Made by a program: the position numbers and the translations under genes | The notes under the pieces: generated by a model | Told to the model about the DNA's origin: nothing | Seen by the model: only the letters and a program-made list of their open reading frames with translations | Databases searched by the model: none | Source: Podospora pseudoanserina | Taxonomy: Eukaryota > Ascomycota > Sordariomycetes > Sordariales > Podosporaceae | Direction of reading: 5' to 3' | Assembly (NCBI RefSeq): GCF_035222485.1 | Contig: NC_085921.1 | Span: forward strand, 4,278,001-4,342,000 | DNA length: 64,000 nucleotides | Shown: positions 1 to 11,020 of the stretch, piece after piece | How the letters are laid out: every line of letters starts with the position of its first letter | Position numbering within the stretch: position 1 is the stretch's first letter

Positions 1-991
1 CACAAAGTCTGGTGTAATGGATACAGCAGGACCAACACTTCAGCTGACATCTCGCCCTGCTGGGATCCTGGGGTTGTTGCCATGAGTCTGTCCAGAAACA
101 GCGGCGCGCACGAGAACAGCCAGTGACTCGAGCTGAGGCTCTCCCAATACCGCGAACCCGGGAACAGAGCCCTGGGCAATGCTGCTATGCCGAGAACCAA
201 ATTTGGTAATACGACACCTTTCACATTTTGTGCCACCAAAAAGGATATTAGAACTGGCGTAATGAATGGATAGAGAAGTGGTGCTGGATCGAACGTTGCT
301 GGAACACGAATCGGCAAAGCCTTGGACGGCGTGCCACGACGGTAAGCCCATAGGGCCAGTCTCAACGGATACAAAGCAGCTAATCCAAGCAGCATCGCTA
401 TTACAGCAAGAACTTCTGCGGCCACTCTGTTAGCCGGGAGTTATAATATCTGAATCTATTAGGGTACATACTCTTGCCGTATATCCTGACATAAGGTTGA
501 GCGTCTGTGTTCAAAACCACGATGCCCCCTTGGAAGCCAAGCAACAACACTTCAGCTATTCTTCGTGTTACTTCCTTGCGCCGGCGCACTCTTTCTGCGG
601 CGACCCTCTTTTCGCCATGGTTTATACCCAACGCCGTCTTCCTGCCCTCCTCCTCCAGAACTGCCGGCGAGAGCCAGGGCGTGGATGTTCCGGAAAGCGG
701 TTCATTCTTTCCACGAAGGCCCTTATGTAGCCTTACTTTTGGTGCGGGCAGACCCTTGAGGAAATGTTCATCGTCGGCTTCGGTCCCGCTGTCGCTCGGT
801 GGTGTTGAGTCCTTGCCAAGGGAGGGAAACGGCTCGTGGCTCGGAATCAGGCAATCTGACGGTTCTAAGAGCTCGAAGCTCTGACGGTGGTAAGGATGAG
901 GGGACCGAGAGAGGACCCTCAAGGTGTCGAGATCGTCGTCCGCATTTTCAGCGGCGGTTTGGTTTGGTGGGGGTTGCAACTGCTCAGGCAT
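1..991 (-). CDS. Dolichol-kinase-like multispanning membrane protein, 3' part outside window
   Basis: Exon 1 runs 991-472 and exon 2 from 415 to the window edge, so the C-terminal half is missing. The intron 471-416 has donor GTATGT and acceptor GCAG. The start is the ATG at 991 (MPEQLQ); the longer frame upstream begins only with TTG. The N-terminal ~150 residues are polar, Ser/Pro-rich and probably cytosolic. Hydrophobic segments follow, including VLAVIAMLLGLAALYPLRLA just after the intron and others around LLYPFITPVLISFL. The arrangement (long polar N terminus, block SGTSTPWLSPAVLEEEGRK, then membrane spans) resembles fungal dolichol kinase (Sec59 family), the ER enzyme that makes dolichyl phosphate for N-glycosylation. 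The CTP-binding catalytic region lies outside the window, so the family call rests on the N-terminal half and on memory. Otherwise call it a multispanning membrane protein. Confidence 0.55.
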
Positions 992-3220
992 GGCCAATCT
1001 CGAAGAGCGATCTGGCGCAACATGGGGGTTTCGCAAGAGCTAGGCAGGTTCCGAAGCTGGATTAGATATTGTCCACAGTGTTGAAAACTGTCGCTGACAT
1101 GTTTGGCCACCTGGTTAGTCTGCTGGCGCCGTTGACGGTGACGTTGGAGCGTTGTCAGGCGGTTATCACATGCCCGAAAGTAGCTAAGAGGTGTCCTGTC
1201 CGTCCCCTTGAACGCACGATGCAATTACTCCCTGGATCCCGGCGGGCCGTCAAGCCACTGATGACGGGACGGAGGTGGTCATAGCTTCAAGGGAATTTGA
1301 CGCGCGATGTGGCTCAGGGGTGGCTTGTGGCTGTGTGTGGAGGGCTTTCAACGACATTCGATTCAAGACATTGCGCTCTGACTGAAGACAGTGTTTGATG
1401 AGATAAAGAATTGTGTTGCAGACATTTGAAACCACAGGCAAGGCTCTCTCTCGGCTGGTATCTGTGCTTCTTCAAGCATTGGCAAGTTCTCCTCAAGGCT
1501 TTGCTTGGATGGTGGATAATGCTCTGTTTTTAGATGAATACGAGATGAGAGCCTGACACTAAAAAAGATAGCAACATTTGATCTCATCTCGTCAATATCA
1601 ACACGATGGCAAAAGACTCATCATTACTGGTATTTGTTTCCAAGCCCAATCGATGTTGACTCTGACGATAGCGGAGGGCCTATGGTACCGGAAAAAGCTC
1701 GCATAAAATAATTCTCGTGTCCATGGCGGCTGGGCGAACACCACGTCGGGATACTACAGTCTTTATCAATGACGTTGACGACTTTCCAGAAATCCACAGT
1801 TAAGGTATAGTGTAATTAGCGCAGTTATTAACCAACTTTGTGTCCGTTACCGCCTTGGCTAGCCCAGTATCCGAAGTTGAAACATGTCGAACTCTGGATG
1901 ACAGACAGCCGGATTTCCCACCTGTTTTGGCGACACGTGTGTACGCTCTTGGCAGCGGCTCATGAAGAGAAGAAAGCATGCGGTGAAACTGCAGCCTCTC
2001 TGGCAGTGTCTCTCGGCTGCCGCGTCAACACCTCCCATTTGCGAACTGGTGATTGTCGACAATCGAGGTGGCGCTAGTCCAGACTGCCAAGAGGTGGAAC
2101 GGCACATCTTGCTCAGCTCGCTGCACCTCGATTCGGTGGGACAGCCCCGACCGTGAGCCCCCCACCAACCACTCCCGCTGAAGACGAGGAAAAAAAAGAA
2201 TGGCTGACAGAAGAGAAGGAGGCTGCAGTCCGAAGGCTGGAGTGGCATCCATCCCGAGCCTCAAATACCAACACGAGGTGAGATACTGTCCCAATTGCCT
2301 GATCAGTCAGTCCTCTGTGAAGCTGTCGAGCCTTTGTGTCTTTTGTCCGGGGCGGCCGGCCGAGAAGGCTCTGTGACTCTGTCACTCTCTGTTCTCTTCT
2401 GGTTCTGTTCCAGGAGCTCCCTGCCAGGCTGTTCCTGCCCCTGTGGATGTTGGTGGGGACAATTCACACCCCTGCCAGTGCGGCGTCATCAAGGCTTCTG
2501 CGAGCTCCCTCTCTGCATTTCAGGAGCCGAACACCTCGATGGTTTTTGTGAACTTCTACCGTCGGATTTATATCCCCAACCAGCCCAATTGATTATTACC
2601 AAACATAACCGCCAACCACCCCCCTCCCCTCCGCCTTCTTTGTCCTGTTGCCACTGCCACGCACATCAGACCCTGCCACAGCGCCTTCCCAGCCAAGCTG
2701 AACATATCAAGCTTTCTGCCGGTGGGGGTGTTGCTTGAGAGATCGGTGAAGGTGGAGTTGTGAGCGGAAATTCGGCAACGTGGAAGGCTGGCAGCTGGGA
2801 AGGCTCAGGTTTTGATACGAGTAAGCTTTTTTCACAGATTGATCCTTTCCTTTTCGTCCACTGTTGAGCAGCTTCCGAGACCGAGAGCCGTCTGTCATAC
2901 ATTTGTCGTAGTGCCTGCCCAGTTTCCCTGCTTGGACTTGGCCTTACCTGATTTCTGCTTGTCTCAACTCCGCAAACCAAACCAAAACCCCAGACGTTGC
3001 ATGGACTGGATCACTGGTCGCTGACTGTCTCGTCCAGCACACAACCACACAAGCAGTCTGATACTGGGCATCTCCTAGACTAGTGCGAGCGATACATCGG
3101 CGGCAAGCTTTTCCATAGGCGCGGAGATTCAGCGCCATACATCACGGTGGACTCTTCCTGCAGCTATTCGGCACTCCCCCCCACCTGATCGTCTCCTCTT
3201 CTGCATTATCAAAAACAGCC
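992..3220. other. Intergenic region, divergent promoters
   Basis: This 2.2-kb stretch separates two divergently transcribed genes (starts at 991 on - and 3221 on +) and should hold both promoters and leaders. Short open frames on both strands lack splice continuity, recognisable motifs and codon bias. I see no tRNA, repeat or transposon. The final ~600 bases are rich in C and T, as expected of a fungal 5' leader. Confidence 0.6.
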
Positions 3221-4462
3221 ATGAGTCCTTCAAGCCCAGTCGGTGGTAAGCCGCCTTCTCACGAGCCAGTTCCCTCTGTCGACATCGACGAGAAGGCTGC
3301 CATCCGGACACCAAAAGATCTTGAGGACGGCCAACCACAACCTCGACGCAAAACCATGACTTTCTGCCGAAGAGCCATGTTGGTCTTGGGCCTCACATGG
3401 CTGGTGCTGACCGGTGTGGCCATGGCCGGCCCTCACCCGCGGTGGAAGATGCCGTGCCATCAGGCCGAAGGCCAGCAAGAGGTCGCTGATGCCTCAAGGG
3501 ATTCATCATTCTCAGCTCTACTGAACGCGGCATCGCCCAAGTCTCTTCACGACCTTCTCCACCGGTACTTCCCCGAGAAGTTCCAGGACGGTGTCTGGCC
3601 ATCGGAGCGCGATGCCGTTGCGGCCGTTCACCAAGCCAATGCGGCTCTGGCAACGTCCATTGTCCAACTGGCCAAGCGGGACGCGAACTCGACCTCGATC
3701 GAAACCTCCACTAACGTGCCTGAACCCGAGCCCACAACTTCAACGTCCTCTAGTTCTGTGCCCCCAGTTGAGACCACCACCACCACCACCACCACCACCC
3801 AGCCCAGCACCTCGGTCATCACTCCCAGCAGCAAGCCGTCTCCCACGCCCACTCCCGAGCCTACTCCTACTACACAACCTGGTACGTCCCTCACGAGTCC
3901 CACAGGGAATACTCTTCCCCCGGATGACCCTTCTTCTTCTGTGCCGCGGACGACTGTTGGTGCGTCTTCCACCTCTATGGCTTCGTCGTCCTCTTCGTCG
4001 TTGTCGTCGTCCTCTTCATCGCAGGTGTTGTCTTCTGCGGTTGATGGAGGTACGTTCGGCTTTTTTTTCCCCGACGTTTTGCTCGACGTTTTGCTCGACG
4101 TTTTGCTCGTTGATATGAATTTGGAGTGATTGCTAATAGTCAATATAGAAACGACTTTGACAACCTCTACCATCCTGCCTGATGAGGAGACGTCTACTTC
4201 TACGCCTCCTCCCAACACGAGCAACACGAGACGTACCTCTAGCTCTATCGTCACCACTTTCACTCAGACCTCCAATGGCAATGTCATCACTGTCACATCG
4301 ACGACTTTTGTCTATGACATCCCGGTAGAGACGACGCCAGCGGGTGCTGAGGAGCCGACTGTTACCCCTAGCCTTCAGAACGGGGCTCCCGGGATGCAGA
4401 AGCAGCAAAAGGGGTCGTTGTTGGCGGGTGTTATTGCTGCGATGGGCATGTTTCTGATTTAG
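3221..4462 (+). CDS. Ser/Thr-rich membrane or cell-wall protein, unknown function
   Basis: Exons 3221-4049 and 4149-4462 join through a GTACGT...ATAG intron to give 380 residues. A ~50-residue polar N terminus precedes a hydrophobic segment (MLVLGLTWLVLTGVAMAG, about residues 51-68) that is either a signal-anchor or an internal signal sequence. A short conserved-looking block follows (SLHDLLHRYFPEKFQDGVWP, about residues 110-129). Then comes a long Ser/Thr/Pro tract with nine consecutive Thr coded by ACC repeats (3773-3799) and poly-Ser runs, typical of O-mannosylated surface proteins. The C terminus ends in a hydrophobic stretch (SLLAGVIAAMGMFLI) with no cytosolic tail, as in GPI-anchor signals. 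I do not recognise a named family. The intron carries three 12-nt tandem repeats. Confidence 0.75.
4072..4107 (+). repeat. 12-nt tandem repeat x3 inside an intron
   Basis: Three exact copies of CGACGTTTTGCT lie head to tail inside the only intron of the Ser/Thr-rich gene. They fall between the donor (4050) and the acceptor (4148). Being a multiple of three they keep the read-through frame, but an in-frame stop follows before the intron ends. Confidence 0.9.
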
Positions 4463-5189
4463 TGGGTGGAATTGGTGCGGACGCAAACCGGGTGGGAATG
4501 GGGGCCCCCTGTTTGTTTCCTGGCGGGCATTGAGCTGGGGTGCTTCATGGTGGCGGCTCTTTTCTTTCTGATGGTGGTTCTTTTCTTTCTGTCGTTCTGC
4601 ATCGCAATGGGTCTTGGTTTTATTTTCAGGGTCTTGGGGTTCATCATTTCTTGTTTTCTTGGCGAGCCGTACTGCGTCATTCACGGCCGGCGCAGGCATC
4701 ACATTCATTACGGGAGGGATATACACATGGTAACAAAAGGGAAACATATGGCATAGATGGAACACAAACACACGCACAGAGAGAGAGAAGAGAGGGAATG
4801 TACATATATACGGGTATTATAATTGGTGGATTGGAGGGATCAATGGATGGGTAGGGAGCAGCTTTCTGCTGTAGCTATGCTGACATGATGATAGAGGAAT
4901 ACTATTGACATTACAAAAAGAGACATGAGTGAGATTGTGATCCTACGAATTATATCTCTCTCCATCATTCGAATCCCTAGCCTCTGCCATGTTTTGGCAA
5001 CTCCAAAAGTATAGGTAGTGATTGCGCATGATCTCGCTTTGTTTATTATGGCCGCTATGAGAGTGATTTTGGGTATCGAAAATAGCATGGAGAAGTAATG
5101 TAAACAAGGTGTCTCTGGTGAATGTCTCGAGTTGGAATGTGCCCCTTTTTTTCCCCCGGACATTCAATAACAAACGGGCGTGATGTGAT
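4463..5189. other. Intergenic, convergent 3' regions
   Basis: The stretch lies between the stops of two convergent genes (4462 + and 5190 -) and presumably holds both 3' UTRs and terminators. It has purine-rich runs and short AT-rich patches. I found no supported gene. Confidence 0.6.
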
Positions 5190-5689
5190 TTAACCGGGCC
5201 CAATCTTTGGCATATCGTGGTGCTCGCTCAGCCTGGAGAGGTGGGAATTCAGCTCCTCGACGCGCTGCTTGTGGGTTTTGAGGAGCTCGGGGCGGAGTTT
5301 GCCCGAGGAGGTGAGTTCTTGTAACTATTGATACAACACCCGTCAGTAACAGCACTGAAAAATGGGATGGTTGGGGGGAAGCATACCCTCTTGCGCTTTG
5401 CCTCTAGGAACCTGCGCTCTGCTTCTGTCTTTGGGGGGTCATTATCGTCGTTCTCCCCGTTTTCTGGTGGTGGTTCTTGGGATGGTGAGCGGCGTTGGAG
5501 TTGTTTTTCTGAGTCGGGGGTGGGTTCGGGTGTTGGTTTGTCTGCTGGGGGACCGGTAGAGAGATTCTTTTCTAGGTCGGAGGGTTTGGATTTGGATTTT
5601 TTCTTCTTTTTTATGGCGGCAGGGTTGTTGGAGACGCCTTTTAGTTTGAGAGTGCCGGGGACTGCGGCGCGGTAGTCTTCTGAGGGCAT
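5190..5689 (-). CDS. FAM32A homologue (spliceosome-associated small protein)
   Basis: Exon 1 is 5689-5387 and exon 2 is 5324-5190, joined in phase 0 across a 62-nt intron (GTATGC donor, CAATAG acceptor) to give 145 residues. The N terminus [19 protein letters not shown] followed by a Lys-rich patch, and the C terminus [20 protein letters not shown] with terminal DMPKIGPG, are the signature ends of the FAM32A family. The family's conserved KTEAERR motif lies just before the splice site. Human FAM32A is known as a factor that stabilises late (C*) spliceosomes; a nuclear splicing role here is by homology. The middle (residues ~35-85) is a Pro/Glu-rich fungal insertion. Confidence 0.93.
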
Positions 5690-6876
5690 TGTGGGCGGGG
5701 GTTATAGGGGAATGGGGGGATGTGGGAGGACGGGAAGGGTGGTGATGATGGGGTTGATGGTTGAACTGAGGCGACTGGAGAAGGCGGTGGAAGATGGCAG
5801 GGTGCGATAAGATTCAGATAAGATACAGACATGTGTGTGGGGCGAAAAAGCGGGCGCCGTGTCGCGCCGAGAAAAAAGCACAGACCCGGACTCCACTGAA
5901 AAGTTTTGGGGTATATCTTTAGATTTTGCGGTGCGAATTTGACGGTTTCTTCTTTTTCTTCTTTAGATCAAAAAGTATTCACGGAGCTGCCACGACCGTC
6001 GCTAGTATCCCACGGCGTCTGGTTGCCTGACCCTCGTTTGAGAGTCGCGCTCCGGAGATTGAAATCCTTGATAGGAAGTTTTGCACCTTTTTCTCTGTGG
6101 GTGTTAAATGCTGAATGATTGGAGACAATTCTTTTTTGTTTGCTGTTGATAATGGGGATGGAGGGGCTGGTTGAGGGCTTCTCTGGACCTGGATTATCAA
6201 GAATTACGATTGATTGCTGTGATTTTGCTGCCAAGTGCTGCGATTGCTCTGCTATCAATCAAGTCATTGCCGTCAAGCTGTGATTTGCAATGTTTGTTGA
6301 TGTGGGCTTCTCGTGGTGTCGTTGCATTCGTGATCTGTGATCCAGGCCCGGGCTGCCCAACTTCCCTCACTGTGATGATTCTTGAACACTGGCTGCTGTA
6401 CGTGCATTTCAACGCGACTCTTATCTGGTCCCTACGCTCTGGTTTATTTTTGTGTTCGTCACTGGCATCTCGACGTCTCAGAATCGTCCCAGCTCAGTCC
6501 CTCATGTGGTCGCGTCTCCCGCTTCCTCACCGACGACGTAGGAATGCTTCTCAATATACCCCCATTCCCGAACCAAGACACCACAACATAGCTCGGGACG
6601 GCCGTCCAAATCACTCAGGCGTGGGAGGTAACAGTTTCAAATCAGAGATGGGTGACCGAGTGATTCTGTTCTGGCATATAAGCCACGATAGACACGACCA
6701 CCATGGCGAGCTCTTGTTCTCCTTTTTCTTTCCTCAAGGTTTGGATCATTCAACCGTAGTCGCTCTCTGTGTTTTTTTGTTTTTCTTGACAGACACCCTC
6801 TTTTGACTTAAGTCACTCTTTTTGACTTGTTCTTCTACTACTACACTCCTTTAGACTCTTTAAATTCATCGTCGTC
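5690..6876. other. Intergenic region, divergent promoters
   Basis: The stretch separates the FAM32A homologue (start 5689, -) from the orphan gene at 6877 (+). The last ~100 bases before 6877 are pyrimidine-rich (CTTTTTGACTTGTTCTTC-type), like an initiator and leader. Open frames here, including a 211-codon one, show no splice continuity or motif and I take them as chance. Confidence 0.55.
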
Positions 6877-7616
6877 ATGTCGTAAGCTTCCTTCCCCCCT
6901 TTCTGTGATATATATCGACCGGTTGTCTAATGATGGAGAGTAAAAGTGAGTGGATAGGCACCGACGGACTATACTCCGCCTCTCTCCTCTCCTGCGACCC
7001 ACCCGAGCCTACTTTTACCCGTGAATGGGCCGTCAACTTTATCGCTGTTGACGCGAGCTCTTCCTGGGATGCTACTTATACGATTATGCAAGAGTTCACT
7101 GGCGATGCCAACCTCTGGTCTATCCCCGAGAGGGGGATCCCCCCCAACTTTGTCCAGACTGCCGTCAAGTGTGCCGGGTGCGCCGAGCCGACTGTTACGA
7201 TCACTTGCCCGAATGTTTTGGGGACAGAGGCTGCTGTTGTGGTGGGCAATGGTGTTTGGGCTACTGTTGCGCCTGAGGCTGGTGCTGCGGTGAATGGTGA
7301 GCCGGGACGGGTTGCGGCTGTTTGGGGGGGTGAATGGGCAGGGGATGGTGATTGGGAGCTTGTTGCTTCTGGGGAGGGGCCTGACTTTGGGTTGAGCGGT
7401 AGTCTCTTGGGTGAGTCTGGGGATGGGAATGGGGAGGAGGCTGTTGTTGAGGGTGGTGGTGCGTCGGCTGCTGGTGTTGCTGCTGCCCCGGCGGGGGTTA
7501 ATGTGCCTACTGGGACGGAGGAGAAGGTTGCTTTTGCTACTGCTGGGGCGGGGAGCTTGACGCTCAAGAGGGGGTTGATGTGGGGGCTTGCTTTGGGGTT
7601 GGTGGCTTTCTTCTAG
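6877..7616 (+). CDS. Orphan acidic Gly/Ala-rich protein with hydrophobic C-terminal tail
   Basis: The best model starts with a 5-nt first exon (6877-6881, ATGTC), a 59-nt intron (GTAAGC...GAGAG, with TCTAAT as branch) and a second exon 6941-7616. It gives 226 residues starting MSKSEWIGTDGLYSASLL. ATGs at 6930 or 6933 would give nearly the same protein without the intron. Residues ~10-100 contain paired Cys in CAGCAEPTVTITCPN. A low-complexity Gly/Ala/Glu region follows, and the end is hydrophobic (GLMWGLALGLVAFF), like a GPI signal or tail anchor. No N-terminal signal peptide is visible, which is odd for a GPI protein; an upstream exon may be missing. I do not recognise the family. Its stop lies only 131 nt from the convergent sphingomyelinase stop. 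Confidence 0.65.
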
Positions 7617-7747
7617 ATGACTGGGGATGTTTTGAGACGGGCGTTTCTTTCTGTTAGGTTTGGGATGTTATGATGTACTTTGGCAGCAACATATGGCGTT
7701 TAGGAGACAACACACGATATATTCTTTTCTATGAAAGACAGTCTTTA

Positions 7748-10078
7748 TCAGAAGTTAACGCCGGTGTATGGGCTTTGGACACTGCCAAAGCCTTGCGGAC
7801 AAGCCCTTCCCAAGGCAGTGCTGCCACTCCTTATGTAGCAGATCTTCCCTGCTGCGCAAGCATCACTTGTACAGTTTGGACTCCTGATACTACTCTTCCC
7901 TTGGTAGGTGTTGAACAGACTGACCAGCCCTTTGTCCTTTTCCATGGCTTCTGTGACTCGATGCCAAAACGTGGCGTTTAGAGGTTCGCCCTCAGGCCAG
8001 TCTCCCGCTGGACTGTAGGCCTCGCGTGTAGAGTATTCCAGTTGGAAGACTGGCCCGGTACCATTGAGAGTAGTGAAGGTGTTGACGTCAGCGTAGTATG
8101 TGTAGGCTTCGAATATTTCCCATGTGCCAGTGTCGACTTCATACAGGCGGTAACCCGAGTTCAGGTTGGTTAACGGGGTCAATGAGGGGCCGGTCCATGC
8201 CGTAACAAGAGCATCATATGCTGTTTGTAAAGTTCCATTGTTACTGTAGAAAATGGAAACTTGGTCTGGCAAAAATTGAAGTCAGTTTGAAGGCTCTTGT
8301 AGCAATATCAAGAATTAAATACGTGCCTTCATGGGTGTGACCGAAAAACACGTTAGAAATTACATGCGGAGAGTATCGCTCAATGATTTGATAGAAAGCA
8401 TCCGACCCCCCAGGGAGAGCATTTTGGCCCTGCCAGCCGGTGGGCACATGGCCCATGATCCATACCCGTTGGCCTTCGTCCTCAGCTTTCTGAAGCTCTT
8501 CCACGAGAAAGGAGAAAATTCCCGAGTAGTCTGGGTTGTCAGCATGTAGAAATGCAAAATTATTGGCTTGGTACCAAAAATCGGTGTTGATTGAAATAAT
8601 CCTCAAGCCCAGCGGATGGCCAATAGAGTAGCCGCCATAATGCAAAGAAGCTTGGGTCTGAGTAGCATTGTCGATCCAACCATAGTGCTCCCAGAGCTTG
8701 GAGATATGATCGTAGTGCCAGGAGAACTGTTGGCCGAGAGGCCCGTTGCGGTCGATGGAGTGAGGACTTTCGAGGTTGGTTGGGACTGAGTCGTGGTTCT
8801 GGATTTCGTGAGTAACTTGACCACCTTCACTAGAGATAAATGGAGGAGACAACATAAAAACTCACACCAAGTGCCGCATAGATGGGCCCCCCGATGTATG
8901 CCTTGAACATTTGCCAAACGGACACCTCCGTGGAGTGCACATATTCTCTTCCGCTCGCACTTTCTATTTCATGGGCAACCAAGTCGCCACTGTACAAAGT
9001 AAACGCTGGTGGGTTCTCGGTTGAAACACCAGTCAGGGGCAGAATGGATTGGAGCGCGGCAAGTGCTAGGTAGTAGGGCGAATCACACTTGTAAGAACCA
9101 AAAAGTGGTGCCGGCTGATTGGTAACAGCTTGAGTTGAGTTCAAGTTCGAAAAGTGGGTTGAGGAGATCCTGCAACACATCCCAGCAGTACAGTTTGCTT
9201 CAGAACCAGTTTTGTATCGGGTGTCCAGGTGAAGGTCCGACAGGTGCAGGACCTTGACTCTTTTCCCGCTCCTGGATGGTGTTTTGGTTTTTTCCGGCCT
9301 TGGTTTTGGAAACTGGACTTTATATGGAACGACTGTAGGTGGAGGGCAGAAAGTAGGACTCAGCCAGGCGCAGATATACTGTCCATCCAGTCCCGATACA
9401 TTGGCAAAAGTCAACACCTGTGTCCATGGAGCGCCGTAAGTGGCGGCCTGGTATGTCTGCTCACACACAGCTGCTGTTTGAAATCCTGTCCCAATGCAAA
9501 GGGATATCATAACCTCAGGCAACCGCGCAGGCGCAAATCTGGCCACGGTTTGACCGACCAACAGGGAAGCTGTGCATTTGGAGCAGTTGTCTGATGTGTT
9601 GGTTTCCAAGATGGCCCAGATTGAGTTGATGGCATCGTGGACTAGGGTGTTGGCATCTTTGTATGTCAGGTTGGCCAGAGCTGGGGGATACAGAATTGGG
9701 TCCAGACCATGAGTCGGTGTCCTGTCTGGGTTTGTGAGGTTAAAAGGGAAGGTCACGTTTGACACCGGGTCAATAATCACGGGTTGAGGTTGACTGTCCG
9801 TGGTCGGCCTAGGGGTGACTGATATCAAGACAGTCAAGGTCAGCTTTCGAGGATCACCCAAGGGCGTACTTTTGTGACTACGAACCATAGTAGTTCTGAA
9901 ACACCGAAGTCGGAAAAGCAGCAGGTACGGTGAACGCAGATAGGAGACTCGGTTCGCCATCAGTGATACTCTGCGTAGATGACACAGTAGTCCCTGAAAC
10001 AACCGAGCCAGGTGATGTCCAGGAGGGGGCCAAGAGAAGAAAGAGATGAGTGATTGGCCACATTTCCAATTTTAACAT
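7748..10078 (-). CDS. Acid sphingomyelinase (sphingomyelin phosphodiesterase)
   Basis: Four exons (10078-9886, 9818-8866, 8798-8327, 8265-7748) give 711 residues. The protein begins with a signal peptide (MLKLEMWPITHLFLLLAPSW) and is secreted or lysosomal/vacuolar; it hydrolyses sphingomyelin to ceramide and phosphocholine. A Cys-containing saposin-B-like segment (CSKC...CEQTY, about residues 145-195) precedes the metallophosphoesterase domain. Metal and catalytic motifs appear in order: HLSDLHLD (~254), SGDLVAHE, GNHDS (exon junction, ~382), MGHVPTGW and FFGHTHED (~536-540, second exon junction). The third intron (8326-8266) uses a GC donor (AAG/GCACGT); only this restores the invariant HTHED sequence. 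The first intron uses GTTCGT. Several N-glycosylation sequons fit secretion. The family assignment is firm; the substrate is inferred. Confidence 0.93.
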
Positions 10079-11020
10079 GAATCAAACCTTTTTGGGTGTG
10101 AGGGGCATGACGCGAACTACATACATATCTGTGATCCCAAGTCCCTTTGCACAGGTGAGTGCTTGTGTAGCCTGGCTTGTGTGAACGGCTAGTTTCTGAG
10201 CGTTCGTCGTTACAGCCGAGTCTCAACGGCCAGAACTAGCTTCTTGCCGATGTTCCCTGTCTGCTGCCTGCTGCTTGATGAAGAGGTCATGGAATGATCT
10301 TCTTCGCAGTCTAGAGCTAAGATGTGATTCGGCCTGATAGGTAGACTCCTCTGATATCGTGGCTCACCAGAGCAGGTGGGTCATCTACTCTTCATTGTCG
10401 ACTGTCGACAGTCGGCCATCAATATTTTAAGCCGCAAGGGAGCCACTGTAAGCTGGCGGGCAGGTGAAATTCTTGAGAAGACCTTGAATTAACCTGACCC
10501 GCGAGGAGAGACCTACATGTTATCTACCTTGCAGCCCACAACCTTTTCCATTTCTGTTCTTTTGCCAGCACCATTTTCTGTCAGCAAACAAGCAAGTAAG
10601 TAAACCAGCCGGGGCCGGGGCCGGGCTTGCAAACAAAGAAATAGACTGACCAGCGCCGTGAGCGAACCCAGATATCCCAGCACCAAGAACCGCTTCGACG
10701 CGAAAACAAACACTTGCAATCCCGCAACCAGAGACTTGCTTGGACGGCCCACAGCCAAGCGAAGCGCCTGAGCACGTGACCTCCCAGAGACCTCCCGAGC
10801 TAGGTAAGGCTGACCAATCAACGCGTGTACTCAATTGACAGGACCCTTGCCAAAGCGTGGCTAACTTGGTGCCAAAGGCCCGGCTGTCGCAGCCTTCCCA
10901 AATACCCAAGACAATCATCAAGGCGCTTGGTCGCCGGTCTGTAGTACGAGTTCGCGTCCCGTCGCGGAAGCCCACTGGCAGCCTTGCCCATTCTGTCAAA
11001 AGGTTGCCAAAAGGTTGCCA
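10079..11020. other. Intergenic region, divergent promoters
   Basis: The stretch lies between sphingomyelinase (start 10078, -) and the chromodomain gene (start 11021, +). It contains a G-rich run (GGGGCCGGGGCCGGG near 10612) and a 10-bp palindrome CTGTCGACAG near 10400. Immediately before the chromodomain ATG, AGGTTGCCAAA is repeated in tandem (about 11001-11020). No gene is supported. Confidence 0.55.

Noticed and set aside
1838-2980. Overlapping frames on both strands between the first two genes
   Set aside because: Short, no homologous motif, no splice continuity; consistent with chance in GC-balanced intergenic DNA.
3628-4263. 211-codon antisense frame rich in Val/Glu
   Set aside because: Reverse complement of the Ser/Thr repeat region; it crosses the host intron and has no independent support.
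4955-4985. ATTCGAATCCC resembling a tRNA T-loop
   Set aside because: No flanking stem complementarity and no anticodon arm at the right distance.
6171-6806. 211-codon plus-strand frame upstream of the orphan gene
   Set aside because: No motif and atypical composition for coding DNA here; more likely promoter and leader.
10925-10990. tRNA-like B-box (GAGTTCGCGTCCCG) before the chromodomain gene
   Set aside because: No matching acceptor stem or A box upstream; the T-arm pairs only four of five positions.
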